From the NCBI GenBank assembly GCA_002364755.1, contig DEZI01000037.1, forward strand, positions 1-64,000: 64,000 nucleotides of DNA. The letters are read 5' to 3'. The notes beneath the pieces are model-generated. The model was not told where the DNA came from. It worked only from the letters and a program-made list of their open reading frames with translations, and searched no databases. The DNA is from Stenotrophomonas maltophilia (GTDB lineage Bacteria; Pseudomonadota; Gammaproteobacteria; Xanthomonadales; Xanthomonadaceae). Of this stretch, positions 26,801 through 35,012 are shown piece by piece; within the stretch, counting starts at the first letter, position 1; the number at the start of each line of letters is the position of its first letter. A program made the translations under genes and the position numbers.

Positions 26801-28394
26801 CTTCGATGCGGTGAGCGACTCGCTGGCCAACGTGGTCGACCAGACCGACGAACTGGACATGCGCGCAGTGAAATACGATGTGGATGCAAACGGCGACATG
26901 ATGGATTCGGTGACCCTCAGCGCCACCGGCGGCGCAGCGGTGCGGCTGACCAACGTGGCGGCCGGCAGCATCCAGGCGGGCAGCAGCGATGCCATCACCG
27001 GCGACCAGCTGTTCGCCACCCATGCCACCCTCGCCAACTACTTCGGCGGCAGTACCACCTACGACGGCGCCACCTCGCAGTGGACCGCCCCGTCCTTCAG
27101 CATCTCCAGCATCGCCACCGACGGCAGCATCTCGCTCAACGACTACAGCAACGTCACCGCCGCGTTCTCGGCGGTCGATGGTTCGCTGCGCACCCTCAAC
27201 CAGCGCATCCTCAACGGCAACGCCAGCCCCTACCTGGCGGTCAATTCGGCCGCTGCGGCCGCCACCGCGACCGGCGATGAAGCCGTGGCGGTCGGCCCGC
27301 AGGCCAGCGCGGCCGGTGCCTCCAGCGTGGCGGTCGGCAACGGCGCCAGCGCCAGCGCCGACAACAGCGTGGCCCTGGGCAGCGGCTCGGTCGCCAGCGT
27401 CGGCGCACAGACCGGCTACACCGGTGCCTACGGCGCGACCGGTGGCAGCAGTTCGGCCGGTGAGGTGTCGGTGGGCAGCAGCGGTGCCGAGCGCAAGATC
27501 ACCAACGTGGCCGATGGCTCCGATGACCACGATGCGACCAACGTGGGCCAGCTGAACAACGGCGTGAACTACGCCATCGATCAGTCCAAGGCCTACACGG
27601 ACCAGAAGATCCAGAACGTCACCAACGTGGCCGGCAGTTTCCGCGCCAACAACAGCAACAACCTGGCCGACCCGGCCGCGACCGGCGCCAACTCCGCTGC
27701 CGGTGGTGCCGGTTCCAGCGCCGCCGGGCCCAACTCCACCGCACTGGGCAACGGTGCGCAGGCGCAGGCCGACAACTCGGTGGCACTGGGCGCCGGTTCC
27801 GTCGCCGACCGTGCCAACACGGTGTCGGTGGGCGCCGCCGGTGCCGAACGCCAGGTGGTCAACGTGGCCGACGGTACCCAGGCCACCGACGCGGTTAACG
27901 TGCGCCAGCTGCAGGCCTCGCAGCAGGGCACGCTGCGCTATGACACCACCGCCAACGGCGATACCAACTACAACAGCGTCACCCTCGGCAGCAGCGCCAG
28001 CGGGCCGACCACGGTGCGCAATGTTGCGGCGGGTACGGCGGGCACCGACGCGGTCAACGTCGACCAGCTGCGCGCCGGCATGTCGCAGACCCTGGACTGG
28101 TCCAAGGCCTACACCGACGAGCGCATGGGCGGCTTCGAACGCGAACTGCGCAAGACCGACAACCGCGCCTCGGCCGGCATCGCCTCGGCGATGGCCACCG
28201 CAGCGCTGCCGCAGCCCAGTGAAGCGGGCCGCAGCATGGCCTCGTTCGCGGCGGGCAGCTACAACGGCGAATCCGGCATGGCCCTGGGCATTTCCGGTGT
28301 CTCCGAAGGTGGCCGCTGGATCTACAAGTTCAGCGGTTCCACCAACACCCGTGGCGAAGCCGGCGTAGCCGTCGGCGCCGGCATCCAGTGGTAA
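23814..28394 (+). CDS. Trimeric autotransporter adhesin (YadA/AtaA type)
   Basis: A 1526-residue type Vc secreted adhesin. Residues 1-25 (MNRIYRRVWNRQLNALVVAS) form an extended signal peptide region, then a hydrophobic signal ends GTAAAS. An unusual Ala/Val/Gly-rich passenger region runs to about residue 480. YadA-like head repeats (SVALGYRSAAL, SIAVGAGSLADRDNTVSVG) and neck motifs (GGERQITNLAAGSAATDAVNVAQLQ and four similar) follow. The C-terminal YadA anchor forms four strands per monomer (MALGISGVSEGGRWIYKFSGS) and ends in Trp. The ATG at 23814 has a GGGGGAAG ribosome site. Two cysteines near residue 515 are uncommon in such proteins. It is followed by a TpgA-like partner. Confidence 0.95.
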   Translation: MNRIYRRVWNRQLNALVVASELATGDGGATTLRDPQSKLLVPSALTLALLSVLASGTAAASEANQSLRDLQALAAKYTQTMPVKVDAEVALASAARQAQTSPAITTDARIGLQLSTSGLPVVRDVLPATVKVSLGAGNTPQQVATPAVAADVRASVGLGSSTRVDTALAAPLAPQAQAPLALATTAAANAQVGVAGTQVASLDTKAAVAANVAATPTTPLSGLKAAVDGQVDAKLALAGHAIEGQGEVGATAAATLPAKEELPGETEDRALTAGLDGSVAGKVRVLRPDGEAVIADRNLKLAGTSAVGAQTSSLGLGGLLTGVGSALDGVGGAVGSLVNGDLNGTVGNLGGAVGGLLGNTLGGLGLTQPSAIPPDSPKAPAAADPNAGLIIGTGGLVGGVGALIGPTTDSLFDGTGYLSNGNLKVSTANVMQTYSTVNVLGVPLVNATPVGTTLNGLGGAVTGGSSHLTLIGGVTSDSYIYNINNGNPGGLLGLLLPGQSPDWAAKCLDVLGLADISCWAVNAAQDYQVLMGDGAYANGSREVVIGANARHELPQVDANIAFPGNGTNDPTNPTGVPTADYAARMGHSVIVGDSAVGTANGQTLLGAEATSNQANSVALGYRSAALRGAQASYSAYGLTAAQVSAGEVSVGSANGGERQITNLAAGSAATDAVNVAQLQGAIGQIDALGDIAVTYDLDEAGDPDYRRVTLGNGTGTTTLSNLAAGAISAGSTEAVNGSQLFTSSDAIARFFGGRTAFDAATGAFTAPLFEISTISDDGAIVQGAYENATDAFDAVDGSLVNLNTQINDIRTGGTKYLRVNSTGVEAVATGADSIAVGSNAQATAANSIAVGAGSLADRDNTVSVGAAGAERQITHVAAATEATDAVNLGQLQASEEGALRYDLNADGSVDYASATLGQGGTTTTLRNLGPGEVSALSSEAINGAQLFAANQTVATHLGGGAAVDVNGVVTAPTYTINNVAANGTISQGSYNDVGSAFDAVSDSLANVVDQTDELDMRAVKYDVDANGDMMDSVTLSATGGAAVRLTNVAAGSIQAGSSDAITGDQLFATHATLANYFGGSTTYDGATSQWTAPSFSISSIATDGSISLNDYSNVTAAFSAVDGSLRTLNQRILNGNASPYLAVNSAAAAATATGDEAVAVGPQASAAGASSVAVGNGASASADNSVALGSGSVASVGAQTGYTGAYGATGGSSSAGEVSVGSSGAERKITNVADGSDDHDATNVGQLNNGVNYAIDQSKAYTDQKIQNVTNVAGSFRANNSNNLADPAATGANSAAGGAGSSAAGPNSTALGNGAQAQADNSVALGAGSVADRANTVSVGAAGAERQVVNVADGTQATDAVNVRQLQASQQGTLRYDTTANGDTNYNSVTLGSSASGPTTVRNVAAGTAGTDAVNVDQLRAGMSQTLDWSKAYTDERMGGFERELRKTDNRASAGIASAMATAALPQPSEAGRSMASFAAGSYNGESGMALGISGVSEGGRWIYKFSGSTNTRGEAGVAVGAGIQW

Positions 28395-28456
28395 GTGCCC
28401 GGGCCGGGCTGCCCGTCAGCCCGGCCGCACCCACCACATCGACAGGGGGAATCCCA

Positions 28457-29296
28457 ATGACGTTCCAACGCACTCCGCGCCCCGGCCCGTTCGCCGCGTC
28501 GCTCATCCTGGTCCTGGCCGCCGGCCTGCTGGCCGGTTGCCGCAGCACTGCACCCGCCGGCGACGCGCCGGCCGCCGACATGCTGGTCAGCTTCCCCGAA
28601 GCCAGCCAGGCATCGCTGAAGGAAGGCACCTATCCCGACGTGGCCGACCTGCGTCGGTTCGCCCCCGGCATGAGCAAGCGCCAGCTGTACGCGCTGCTGG
28701 GCACGCCGCACTTCAACGAGGGCATGTGGGGCGTGCGCCAGTGGAATTACCTGTTCAACTTCCGCACCGCCCAGGGCGCGGAGTATTTCACCTGCCAGTT
28801 CCAGGTGCAGTTCGATGGCAAGGGCATCGCCCAGGCCGGGCACTGGAAGCCGCAGGCCTGCGCGGCCGTGCTGGATCCACCCGCGCCGCCGCCGGTGGCC
28901 GCGGCACCGGCACCGTTGCCGGCCCAGCCGCTGCGCCTGTCGGCCGATGCGCTGTTCGGGTTCGACAGCGATGTGCTCAGCCAGGCCGGCCAGTCGGCGG
29001 TGCAGGGCGTGCTTGCACAGGTGCGTGAAGCCAGCCAGGTGCAGTCGATCCAGGTGGTCGGCTACACCGATCGTATCGGCGGCGCCGACTACAACCAGCG
29101 GCTGTCGCAGCGACGTGCCGAGTCGGTGCGGGTGGCGCTGGTGCAGGGCGGGGTACCTGCACAGACCATCCGCGCGGAAGGACGCGGCGCCGCCGACCCC
29201 CTCGTGCAGTGCACGCAGCAGAACCAGCGCGAACTGATCGCGTGCCTGGCGCCGAACCGCCGCGTGCAGATCGCTGGCACCGCCCGGCGCGACTGA
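28457..29296 (+). CDS. tpgA: TpgA-like lipoprotein with BamE-like and OmpA domains
   Basis: A 279-residue lipoprotein. The lipobox LLAGC lies at the end of the signal peptide. Residues about 40-130 form an SmpA/OmlA (BamE-like) domain (DVADLRRFAPGMSKRQLYALLGTPHFNEGMWGVRQWNYLFNF). A Pro/Ala linker leads to an OmpA C-terminal peptidoglycan-binding domain (about 160-275: VVGYTDRIGGADYNQRLSQRRAESV). The same architecture is known in TpgA, which helps surface display of AtaA in Acinetobacter. It starts 62 bp after the adhesin stop, with AGGGGGAA upstream of the ATG, so co-transcription is likely. The symbol rests on architecture and position. Confidence 0.87.
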   Translation: MTFQRTPRPGPFAASLILVLAAGLLAGCRSTAPAGDAPAADMLVSFPEASQASLKEGTYPDVADLRRFAPGMSKRQLYALLGTPHFNEGMWGVRQWNYLFNFRTAQGAEYFTCQFQVQFDGKGIAQAGHWKPQACAAVLDPPAPPPVAAAPAPLPAQPLRLSADALFGFDSDVLSQAGQSAVQGVLAQVREASQVQSIQVVGYTDRIGGADYNQRLSQRRAESVRVALVQGGVPAQTIRAEGRGAADPLVQCTQQNQRELIACLAPNRRVQIAGTARRD

Positions 29297-29441
29297 GTGC
29301 TTCGCCGGCGCTGTCGGCGCCCGTGTTTCCCCCCCTGATCCGCCGGCTGGCGTGGGTGCGTCTCCCCCGTCATCTGCGCCCGCCGGCGGGCCAGGCTTTT
29401 CCATGGTGCACGCGATGAATGCCCAATTCCTGCCCTTGTCC

Positions 29442-29705
29442 ATGAAGACGGAAACCACAGTCAGCGTGTATGGCCAGCTCGGCAACCATTCGGTGGTGCG
29501 CATTCCCGGCCGGCGCCTGCCCGGCCTGATCCTGCAGGCCGACACCGTGGCCGGGTTCCTCACCCAGCTGCAGGACGCCCAGGCCTGCCTGCGCAGCGGG
29601 CGCGCGCAACGTGCCGATGCAGAGTTGGACATGCTGATCGACACGCTGCAGCAGTGGTATGCATTGATCGAATCACGCCTGGCCGACGCCGGCGAAGCCC
29701 TGTAG
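29442..29705 (+). CDS. Small conserved protein, possible DUF6959 family
   Basis: An 87-residue soluble protein if read from 29442 (MKTETTVSVYGQLGN); in-frame ATGs at 29415 and 29403 would add 9 or 13 residues, and none has a clear ribosome site. The pattern SVYGQLGNHSVVRIPGRRLPGLILQADTV recalls small proteins grouped as DUF6959. The C-terminal half is helical (RADAELDMLIDTLQQWYALIESRL). Function unknown. It is the last gene on this strand before SMAG repeats, and may share the adhesin transcript. Confidence 0.65.
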   Translation: MKTETTVSVYGQLGNHSVVRIPGRRLPGLILQADTVAGFLTQLQDAQACLRSGRAQRADAELDMLIDTLQQWYALIESRLADAGEAL

Positions 29706-29715
29706 CGGTCGCTTT

Positions 29716-29829
29716 GATCCACGCATGGCGTGGATCTGCTGGACCAACCGCGGGTTCTGTCATCCACGCATGGCGTGGATCTACCGAACCAGCGGGGTCC
29801 GTGGCAGTAGATCCACGCGATGCGTGGAT
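29716..29829. repeat. Cluster of three SMAG-type palindromes
   Basis: Three hairpins share the arms atccacgc/gcgtggat: 29716-29736, 29762-29780 and 29811-29829. The third has GTAG on its left (29807-29810); the first two read in the opposite direction. GTAG-ended palindromes of this kind are the SMAG family described in S. maltophilia. They sit between convergent genes and may end or protect transcripts. Confidence 0.85.
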
Positions 29830-29834
29830 GAACG

Positions 29835-31607
29835 TCAATCGCTGTCTTCGACGCGCTCGCCCATCAACTCGCGCTGGCGCTTGTCCAGCTCTTCGGCGTA
29901 GCGCTTGCGCACGAAGGCTTCGGAGACCACGCCCAGCACCTGGCCATCGCTGGCCACCACCGCCAGTTCATCGGCCTGGGTCTGGTCGAAGCGCTGCATC
30001 ACCGCCACCACGTTGGCGTTGGCGGCCAGCGCGACGTCACGGTTCTCAGCGTAGTCGCCCACCACGGCATCCGGCTTCACGCCGTCGCCGTACATGCGTG
30101 GGATCTGCACGATGCCGGCGTAGTGCCCTTCGCTGTCGACCAGGATCACGCGGCCGCCGGAGCCCAGCGGGAAGCGCTGGCGGAACGAGGCCGTGTCCAG
30201 GTCGGCCGGTGCGGTGGCCACGCCCTTGCGCATCATCCGCCCGGCGTTGAGGTTCTGCACCCAGCCCACGTCGCGTGCGCTCTTGATGGTCTCGCCGCGC
30301 AGGTGCATGCGCCAGGTCGAGAACGAATAACCGAACCACTGCCGCACCAGAGTGCTGGACACCAGCACCGCGCTCATCACCACGCTGGTCAGCAGGAAGT
30401 CGTGGGTGCCTTCCAGTACCAGCATCGCCATGGTCATCGGCGCGCCGACCACCGCGGCGGCGAGGGCGGCCATGCCGGCCAGCGCGGCCGAGGTGGCATC
30501 GATCACCGGCACGCCGGTGGCCATCGCCAGCAGGCCGGCAAACAGCGCGCCCACCAGCGTGCCCATGAACAGCGAGGCGAAGAACAGGCCGCCACGGAAG
30601 CCGAAGCCCAGCGAGATGCCGGAGGCCAGGCACTTGAGGGTCAGCAGGGCGCCGATCCAGATCAGCGGCAGGTGGGTGGTCAGGTCCAGGTGCAGGGCGC
30701 CGTGGCCGGAGGACAGCACCTGCGGGCTGGCCATTGCAAGTGGAATCAGCAGCAGGCCGCCGAGCACCGGCCGGCCCCACAGCGGCAGCGGGCTGCGCTT
30801 GACCGTGCCCTCGATGGAGGCGATCAGGCGCATCACCAGGATGCCGACCATCGCGCAGCAGCAGCCGAGCAGGCCGTAAATGGCGTAGTCGGCGGCGCGC
30901 ACGTCGATGGTGGACGCGGCCGGCAGCAGGTAGGCGTCGATGCCGGCCTGGTCGGCCACGAACGCGCCGGCCAGCGCGGCCACGGCCACCGGGGCCAGCG
31001 CGGCCGGAGTGTAGGCGCCGATGACGATCTCGAAGGCATAGAACGCACCGGCCAGCGGTGCGCCGAACGCGGCGGCAATGGCACCGGCCGCGCCGGCCCC
31101 GACCAGGATGCGCACGTCGTTGCGGCGCAGGCGCATCACCCGGCCCAGCTGCGAGCCGCTGCCGGCACCCATCTGCGTGTACGACGCCTCCAGGCCGACC
31201 GAGGCGCCGCAGCCGTTGGAGATCAGGGTCTGGGTCAGCACGATCAGGTTGTCGCGCATCGACATGCGGCCGCCGTGCAGGGCGTTGGCTTCCACGGCAT
31301 CGAGCAGGGGCCGCTTGAGGCGGGTGGCGGCCAGTGCGACCAGGCCGACCAGCAGGCCGCCCAGGGGCAGCACCAGCAGCGCGGTCCACCGCAGCGAGGG
31401 CAGGGAGCTCAGCCGGATGCCTCCATCCAGGCCGTACAGCGCGGCCTGCAGCCAGCGCGCGATGCCCGATTGCAGCAGGGTCAGGCCGCCGGCGAGCAGC
31501 CCGACCACCAGGGCGAGGGCGATGAACCACAGGTCGCTGCCGCGCAGGCGCAGGCGCAGGCCCTGGAAGGCCAGATGCAGGCCGGATAGCGAAGCGTGGG
31601 AGGACAT
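29835..31607 (-). CDS. ClC-type chloride channel/transporter with CBS domains
   Basis: A 590-residue integral membrane protein with the ClC core of many helices. Selectivity motifs visible are GCGASVGLEASYTQMG (variant of GxxGxE) and GFRGGLFFASLFMG (GxFxP-like region). Two CBS domains follow from about residue 455 (VILVDSEGHYAGIVQIPRMYG and QADELAVVASDGQVLGVVSEAF). The Glu of GLEASY matches the gating glutamate of proton-coupled exchangers, so antiport is possible. The ATG at 31607 starts MSSHASLSGLHL; upstream in-frame residues look unconserved. It is monocistronic and convergent with the adhesin group. Confidence 0.9.
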   Translation of the reverse strand: MSSHASLSGLHLAFQGLRLRLRGSDLWFIALALVVGLLAGGLTLLQSGIARWLQAALYGLDGGIRLSSLPSLRWTALLVLPLGGLLVGLVALAATRLKRPLLDAVEANALHGGRMSMRDNLIVLTQTLISNGCGASVGLEASYTQMGAGSGSQLGRVMRLRRNDVRILVGAGAAGAIAAAFGAPLAGAFYAFEIVIGAYTPAALAPVAVAALAGAFVADQAGIDAYLLPAASTIDVRAADYAIYGLLGCCCAMVGILVMRLIASIEGTVKRSPLPLWGRPVLGGLLLIPLAMASPQVLSSGHGALHLDLTTHLPLIWIGALLTLKCLASGISLGFGFRGGLFFASLFMGTLVGALFAGLLAMATGVPVIDATSAALAGMAALAAAVVGAPMTMAMLVLEGTHDFLLTSVVMSAVLVSSTLVRQWFGYSFSTWRMHLRGETIKSARDVGWVQNLNAGRMMRKGVATAPADLDTASFRQRFPLGSGGRVILVDSEGHYAGIVQIPRMYGDGVKPDAVVGDYAENRDVALAANANVVAVMQRFDQTQADELAVVASDGQVLGVVSEAFVRKRYAEELDKRQRELMGERVEDSD

Positions 31608-31670
31608 GGTGGCGGCATGATACGCCGCCACCGTGATCGCTGCCCTCACCGCATCGGGCGGCTGAAGGGC

Positions 31671-33746
31671 TTAGAAGCGGTAGCGGCCCTGCACGTAGAA
31701 GGTGCGCGGCGCGGCCACCATGCGGCCGGCGTTGCCGTCGACATTGCGGGTGTACCAGCGCTTGTCGGCCAGGTTGTTCACGCCCAGCGCAATCTCGCTG
31801 TCACCCAGGCCCGGCACCTGCCAGGCCACCTGTGCGTTCAACAGCCGCACGCCCGGCACCCGGCCCACGCGCGCGTCGGCGCTCTCGGCCCAGGTGTTGG
31901 CGGCATCGGAGAACTGCCCGCTCTGGTGCGTGCTGGAGACGTTGAAGGTCCAGGCGGCAATGACGTAGCGCGCGCCGATGCTGTCGGTGTCACGCGAGTA
32001 GAACGGCACGTCCAGGCCGCGGTTTTCGCCGGACTGCTGGATCGCCCTGGTCCAGGTGTAGTTGGCGTACAGCTCGAGCCCGGCCAGTGCGCTGTCCTCG
32101 GCGAAGCGGTACTCCAGCGCGCTTTCCACGCCCTTGTGGTCGGTGGCGCCGATGTTCTGGAAGGTCGGCGGGGTGGTGCCCGGCACCTGCTGGATCTGGT
32201 TGTCGAAGCGCATCTTGAACACGGTCACTTCCGCGCGCAGGGCGCCGTCCTGCCAGCGCGCACCCAGTTCGGTGGTCTTGGCCACTTCCGGGTTCAGCCG
32301 GTTGCTGGCGGTCTGCGAGTTCAGCTGGATGTTCTGCACCGGCCCGAACGAGGTGGTGTAGTTGCCGAACACGGTCAGCTGCGGGGTGAGCAGGTAGGCG
32401 ATGTTGATCGACGGCAGCGCCTTGTCGTTGCGGCTGCTGAAGGTGGCGCCGCCACCGGCCTGGCGGCGGTCCATGTCGATCCACTCCATGCGCATGCCCG
32501 GGGTGATGCGCCACTGGCCGACGGCGATGCGGTCGTCCACGTAGAACGCATGCGCGTCGGTGGCGTTGTCGAAGCGGGTGATGGCGCTTTCCACGCCGGT
32601 GCGGCGGACCACGGTGTAGCTGCGGTCGTTGCCGCGCTCGCGCAGGAAGCGGTAGCCGGCGGTGATGTCATGCACGGTGCTGCCCCAGCGCAGGCGTTGG
32701 GTGTAGCGCGGCTCGATGCCGAGCACGCGGTAGTCGCGCGGCTGCACGGTCAGCTGGGTGTTGGCGGCGTTGATCAGCGAGCTGGCGCGGTTGCTCCCGT
32801 TGTAATACGCCAGTACCTCGAATTCGCTGTCGGCCGACAGGGTGTTGGTGTAGCCCAGGTCGATGCCGGTGCGGTGGCCCTTCCAGAAATCGGTGGGGCG
32901 GGTGTTCTGGAACGGATCGGCCTCGTACTGGGCACGGGTCAGGCCGCCCGGGGTCAGCGAGCGCACATCGTAGTAGGAGAGCTTGGCGCGCAGCTCCTGC
33001 TGCTCGTCGATGGCGCAGGCGAACTTCAGGGCCAGGTCGTCGAGGCGGTCGCCGCTGCCCTGGCGCCAGCCGCGGCCGTCCTGGCCGGAATACAGCAGGG
33101 CCATGCCCAGGCCGTTGTCGGCGGTGCCGCCGAGGAAGGCGTTGTACTGGGTGCTGTTGCCGCCATCGTGGTCGTTGGCGCTGTAGCGCACGCCGGCTTC
33201 ACCGTGCAGGCCGGCGTTGGCCGGGATGGCGCGGGTGCTGAAGTTGATGATGCCGCCGACGTTCTGCGGCCCGTAACGCACCGCACCGCCGCCGCGCACC
33301 ACGTCGATCGATTCGATGTTGGACAGGCTGGTCGGGGCGAACGACAGCTGCGGCTGGCCATACGGCGCCACCGCCAGCGGCACGCCGTCCAGCAGCACGG
33401 TCGAGCGCGGCGAGTAACGGCCGGTCAGGCCGCGCACGCCGATGTTCAGCGAGACCGAGCTGCCAGCCGTGCCGGAGTTGTCGATGACCTGCACGCCCGG
33501 GATGCGGCGCATCGCATCGCCGATGCTGGCCGCGCCACTGGCGTCGATGCGCTGGCGGTCGACCACGGTGCGCGCGCCGGCAAAGCGCTTTACGCTGTCG
33601 TGCAGGCCGGTGCCCAGCCAGCTGCCGGAGACCTGGATGCTGTCCAGGGTGGTGGCGCTGTCCTGCGCGAAGGCGGTGGCGGACAGGCACAGGGTGAGGG
33701 CGGCAGCCAGGGGCAGGCGGGCCGGGGGCAGGATCCGGAAAGACAT
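31671..33746 (-). CDS. FecA-like TonB-dependent outer-membrane receptor
   Basis: A 691-residue receptor. The signal peptide ends ATAFAQDS. The TonB box region is DSIQVSGSW, the plug domain has RRIPGVQVIDNSGTAGSSVSLNIGVRGLTG and the stretch VPLAVAPYGQPQLSFAPTSLSNIESIDVVRGGGAVRYGPQNVGGIINF, which is close to FecA-type ferric citrate receptors. The barrel ends with the aromatic residue of YVQGRYRF. There is no N-terminal signalling domain and no fecIR-like pair nearby. A Fur box sits 22 bp upstream of the start. Substrate inferred, not proven. Confidence 0.9.
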   Translation of the reverse strand: MSFRILPPARLPLAAALTLCLSATAFAQDSATTLDSIQVSGSWLGTGLHDSVKRFAGARTVVDRQRIDASGAASIGDAMRRIPGVQVIDNSGTAGSSVSLNIGVRGLTGRYSPRSTVLLDGVPLAVAPYGQPQLSFAPTSLSNIESIDVVRGGGAVRYGPQNVGGIINFSTRAIPANAGLHGEAGVRYSANDHDGGNSTQYNAFLGGTADNGLGMALLYSGQDGRGWRQGSGDRLDDLALKFACAIDEQQELRAKLSYYDVRSLTPGGLTRAQYEADPFQNTRPTDFWKGHRTGIDLGYTNTLSADSEFEVLAYYNGSNRASSLINAANTQLTVQPRDYRVLGIEPRYTQRLRWGSTVHDITAGYRFLRERGNDRSYTVVRRTGVESAITRFDNATDAHAFYVDDRIAVGQWRITPGMRMEWIDMDRRQAGGGATFSSRNDKALPSINIAYLLTPQLTVFGNYTTSFGPVQNIQLNSQTASNRLNPEVAKTTELGARWQDGALRAEVTVFKMRFDNQIQQVPGTTPPTFQNIGATDHKGVESALEYRFAEDSALAGLELYANYTWTRAIQQSGENRGLDVPFYSRDTDSIGARYVIAAWTFNVSSTHQSGQFSDAANTWAESADARVGRVPGVRLLNAQVAWQVPGLGDSEIALGVNNLADKRWYTRNVDGNAGRMVAAPRTFYVQGRYRF

Positions 33747-33767
33747 GGAGGCGGGCGCGGAGCGGTC

Positions 33768-33786
33768 GTAAATGAGAATTATTGCC
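33768..33786 (-). promoter_or_regulatory. Fur box of the FecA-like receptor
   Basis: The 19-bp site gtaaatgagaattattgcc matches the classic Fur consensus at 13 of 19 positions, including the core AATGAGAAT. It lies 22-40 bp upstream of the receptor start, on its 5' side. Iron repression is inferred from this match and the gene type. Confidence 0.7.
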
Positions 33787-33889
33787 GATTCCATTCGCCA
33801 ATGGAACGCACCTTTGGAGGGTTGTGGAGGAACGGCGGCGGAGGGCGGTGCTAGAGTGAGCGATTGCTTCCTGACTGCCGAGATCTGCC

Positions 33890-34810
33890 ATGTCCACTGC
33901 CGCTTTCTACCCCGTCGGAACCCCTGGCCAGCCGTGGGGCACGGCGGAACGGGAGCAGTGGCGCGGCCGCCAGCAGCGCCTTCGCCGCTATGACGAGGAA
34001 GTGCTGCCGCGCATCGAGGCCCTGGCCGACCGCTTCGACAAGGTGGCCTATGGCCAGCTGGACTACGCCGGCGAGACCTACACCCTGTACGCGCTGCACA
34101 GCCGCGGCTGGGACCCGGCGCTGCCGGCGGCGCTGGTCACCGGCGGCGTGCATGGCTATGAAACCAGCGGCGTGATGGGCGCGCTGGACTTCCTCGAACA
34201 GCACGCGGCCGACTACGCTGGCAAGGCCAACCTGCTGGTGGCGCCGTGCGTGAACCCCTGGGGTTTCGAGCGCATCAACCGCTGGAACTACGATGCCATC
34301 GACCCGAACCGCAACTTCCGCGCCGACGGCCCGGCCCGTGAATCGACGGCAGTGATCGAGCTGATTGCCCCGTACCAGGGCCAGTTCGTGCTTCACATCG
34401 ACCTGCACGAGACGACCGACAGCGACGAGAGCGAGTTCCGCCCGGCGCTGGCCGCGCGCGATGGCAAGCCGTTCGAGCCGGGCCTGATCCCCGATGGTTT
34501 CTACCTGGTCGATGACAGCGAGAACCCGCAGCCGGCGTTCCAGCAGGCGGTAATCGCCGCGGTCGAGCAGGTGACCCATATCGCGCCGGCGGATGAGAAG
34601 AACGAGATCATCGGCTCGCCGGTGGTCGCCCACGGCGTCATCGAGTACCCGCTGGTGAAGCTGGCGCTGTGCGCGGGCATCACCGGTGCGAAGTACACCA
34701 CCACCACCGAGGTCTACCCGGACAGCCTGCGGGCGACGCCGGCGCAGTGCAACGACGCACAGGTGGCGGCGGTGCGCTCGGCGCTGGAGTACGCGCTGGC
34801 CCATCCCTGA
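33890..34810 (+). CDS. M14-type zinc carboxypeptidase/deacylase
   Basis: A 306-residue enzyme of the M14 fold. Zinc ligands are expected in VTGGVHGYETSG (His-x-x-Glu) and in LHIDLHETTD (His). NRNF downstream of PCVNPWGFERINRWNYDAIDPNRNF is the usual substrate-carboxylate contact. There is no signal peptide, so it is probably cytoplasmic. It may be a carboxypeptidase or a succinylglutamate-desuccinylase-like deacylase; the substrate is not clear. It is divergent from the receptor gene. Confidence 0.85.
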   Translation: MSTAAFYPVGTPGQPWGTAEREQWRGRQQRLRRYDEEVLPRIEALADRFDKVAYGQLDYAGETYTLYALHSRGWDPALPAALVTGGVHGYETSGVMGALDFLEQHAADYAGKANLLVAPCVNPWGFERINRWNYDAIDPNRNFRADGPARESTAVIELIAPYQGQFVLHIDLHETTDSDESEFRPALAARDGKPFEPGLIPDGFYLVDDSENPQPAFQQAVIAAVEQVTHIAPADEKNEIIGSPVVAHGVIEYPLVKLALCAGITGAKYTTTTEVYPDSLRATPAQCNDAQVAAVRSALEYALAHP

Positions 34811-34817
34811 TCAGTGG

Positions 34818-34871
34818 AGCCGAGCCTGCGCTCGGCTGGGAGCATGCAGCCGAGCGTGGGCTCGGCTCTAC
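34818..34871. repeat. Pair of SMAG-type palindromes
   Basis: Hairpins with arms agccgagc/gctcggct lie at 34818-34837 and 34848-34867. The second is followed by CTAC (GTAG on the minus strand). They lie between the peptidase stop and the betT promoter region. Nothing else is visible in 34811-35012. Confidence 0.8.
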
Positions 34872-35012
34872 AGAAGTACAGCCCGCGGGCGCGCGCGTAA
34901 CACGCGTGGCCTGTCCCCGGGCTGTCATCGCGACCCTGCACTTCATCCTGCGTCCACTGCCATTCATGCAGAATCGGTCGGCTAATCCCTGATCGACCGG
35001 AGACGGCTGCCG

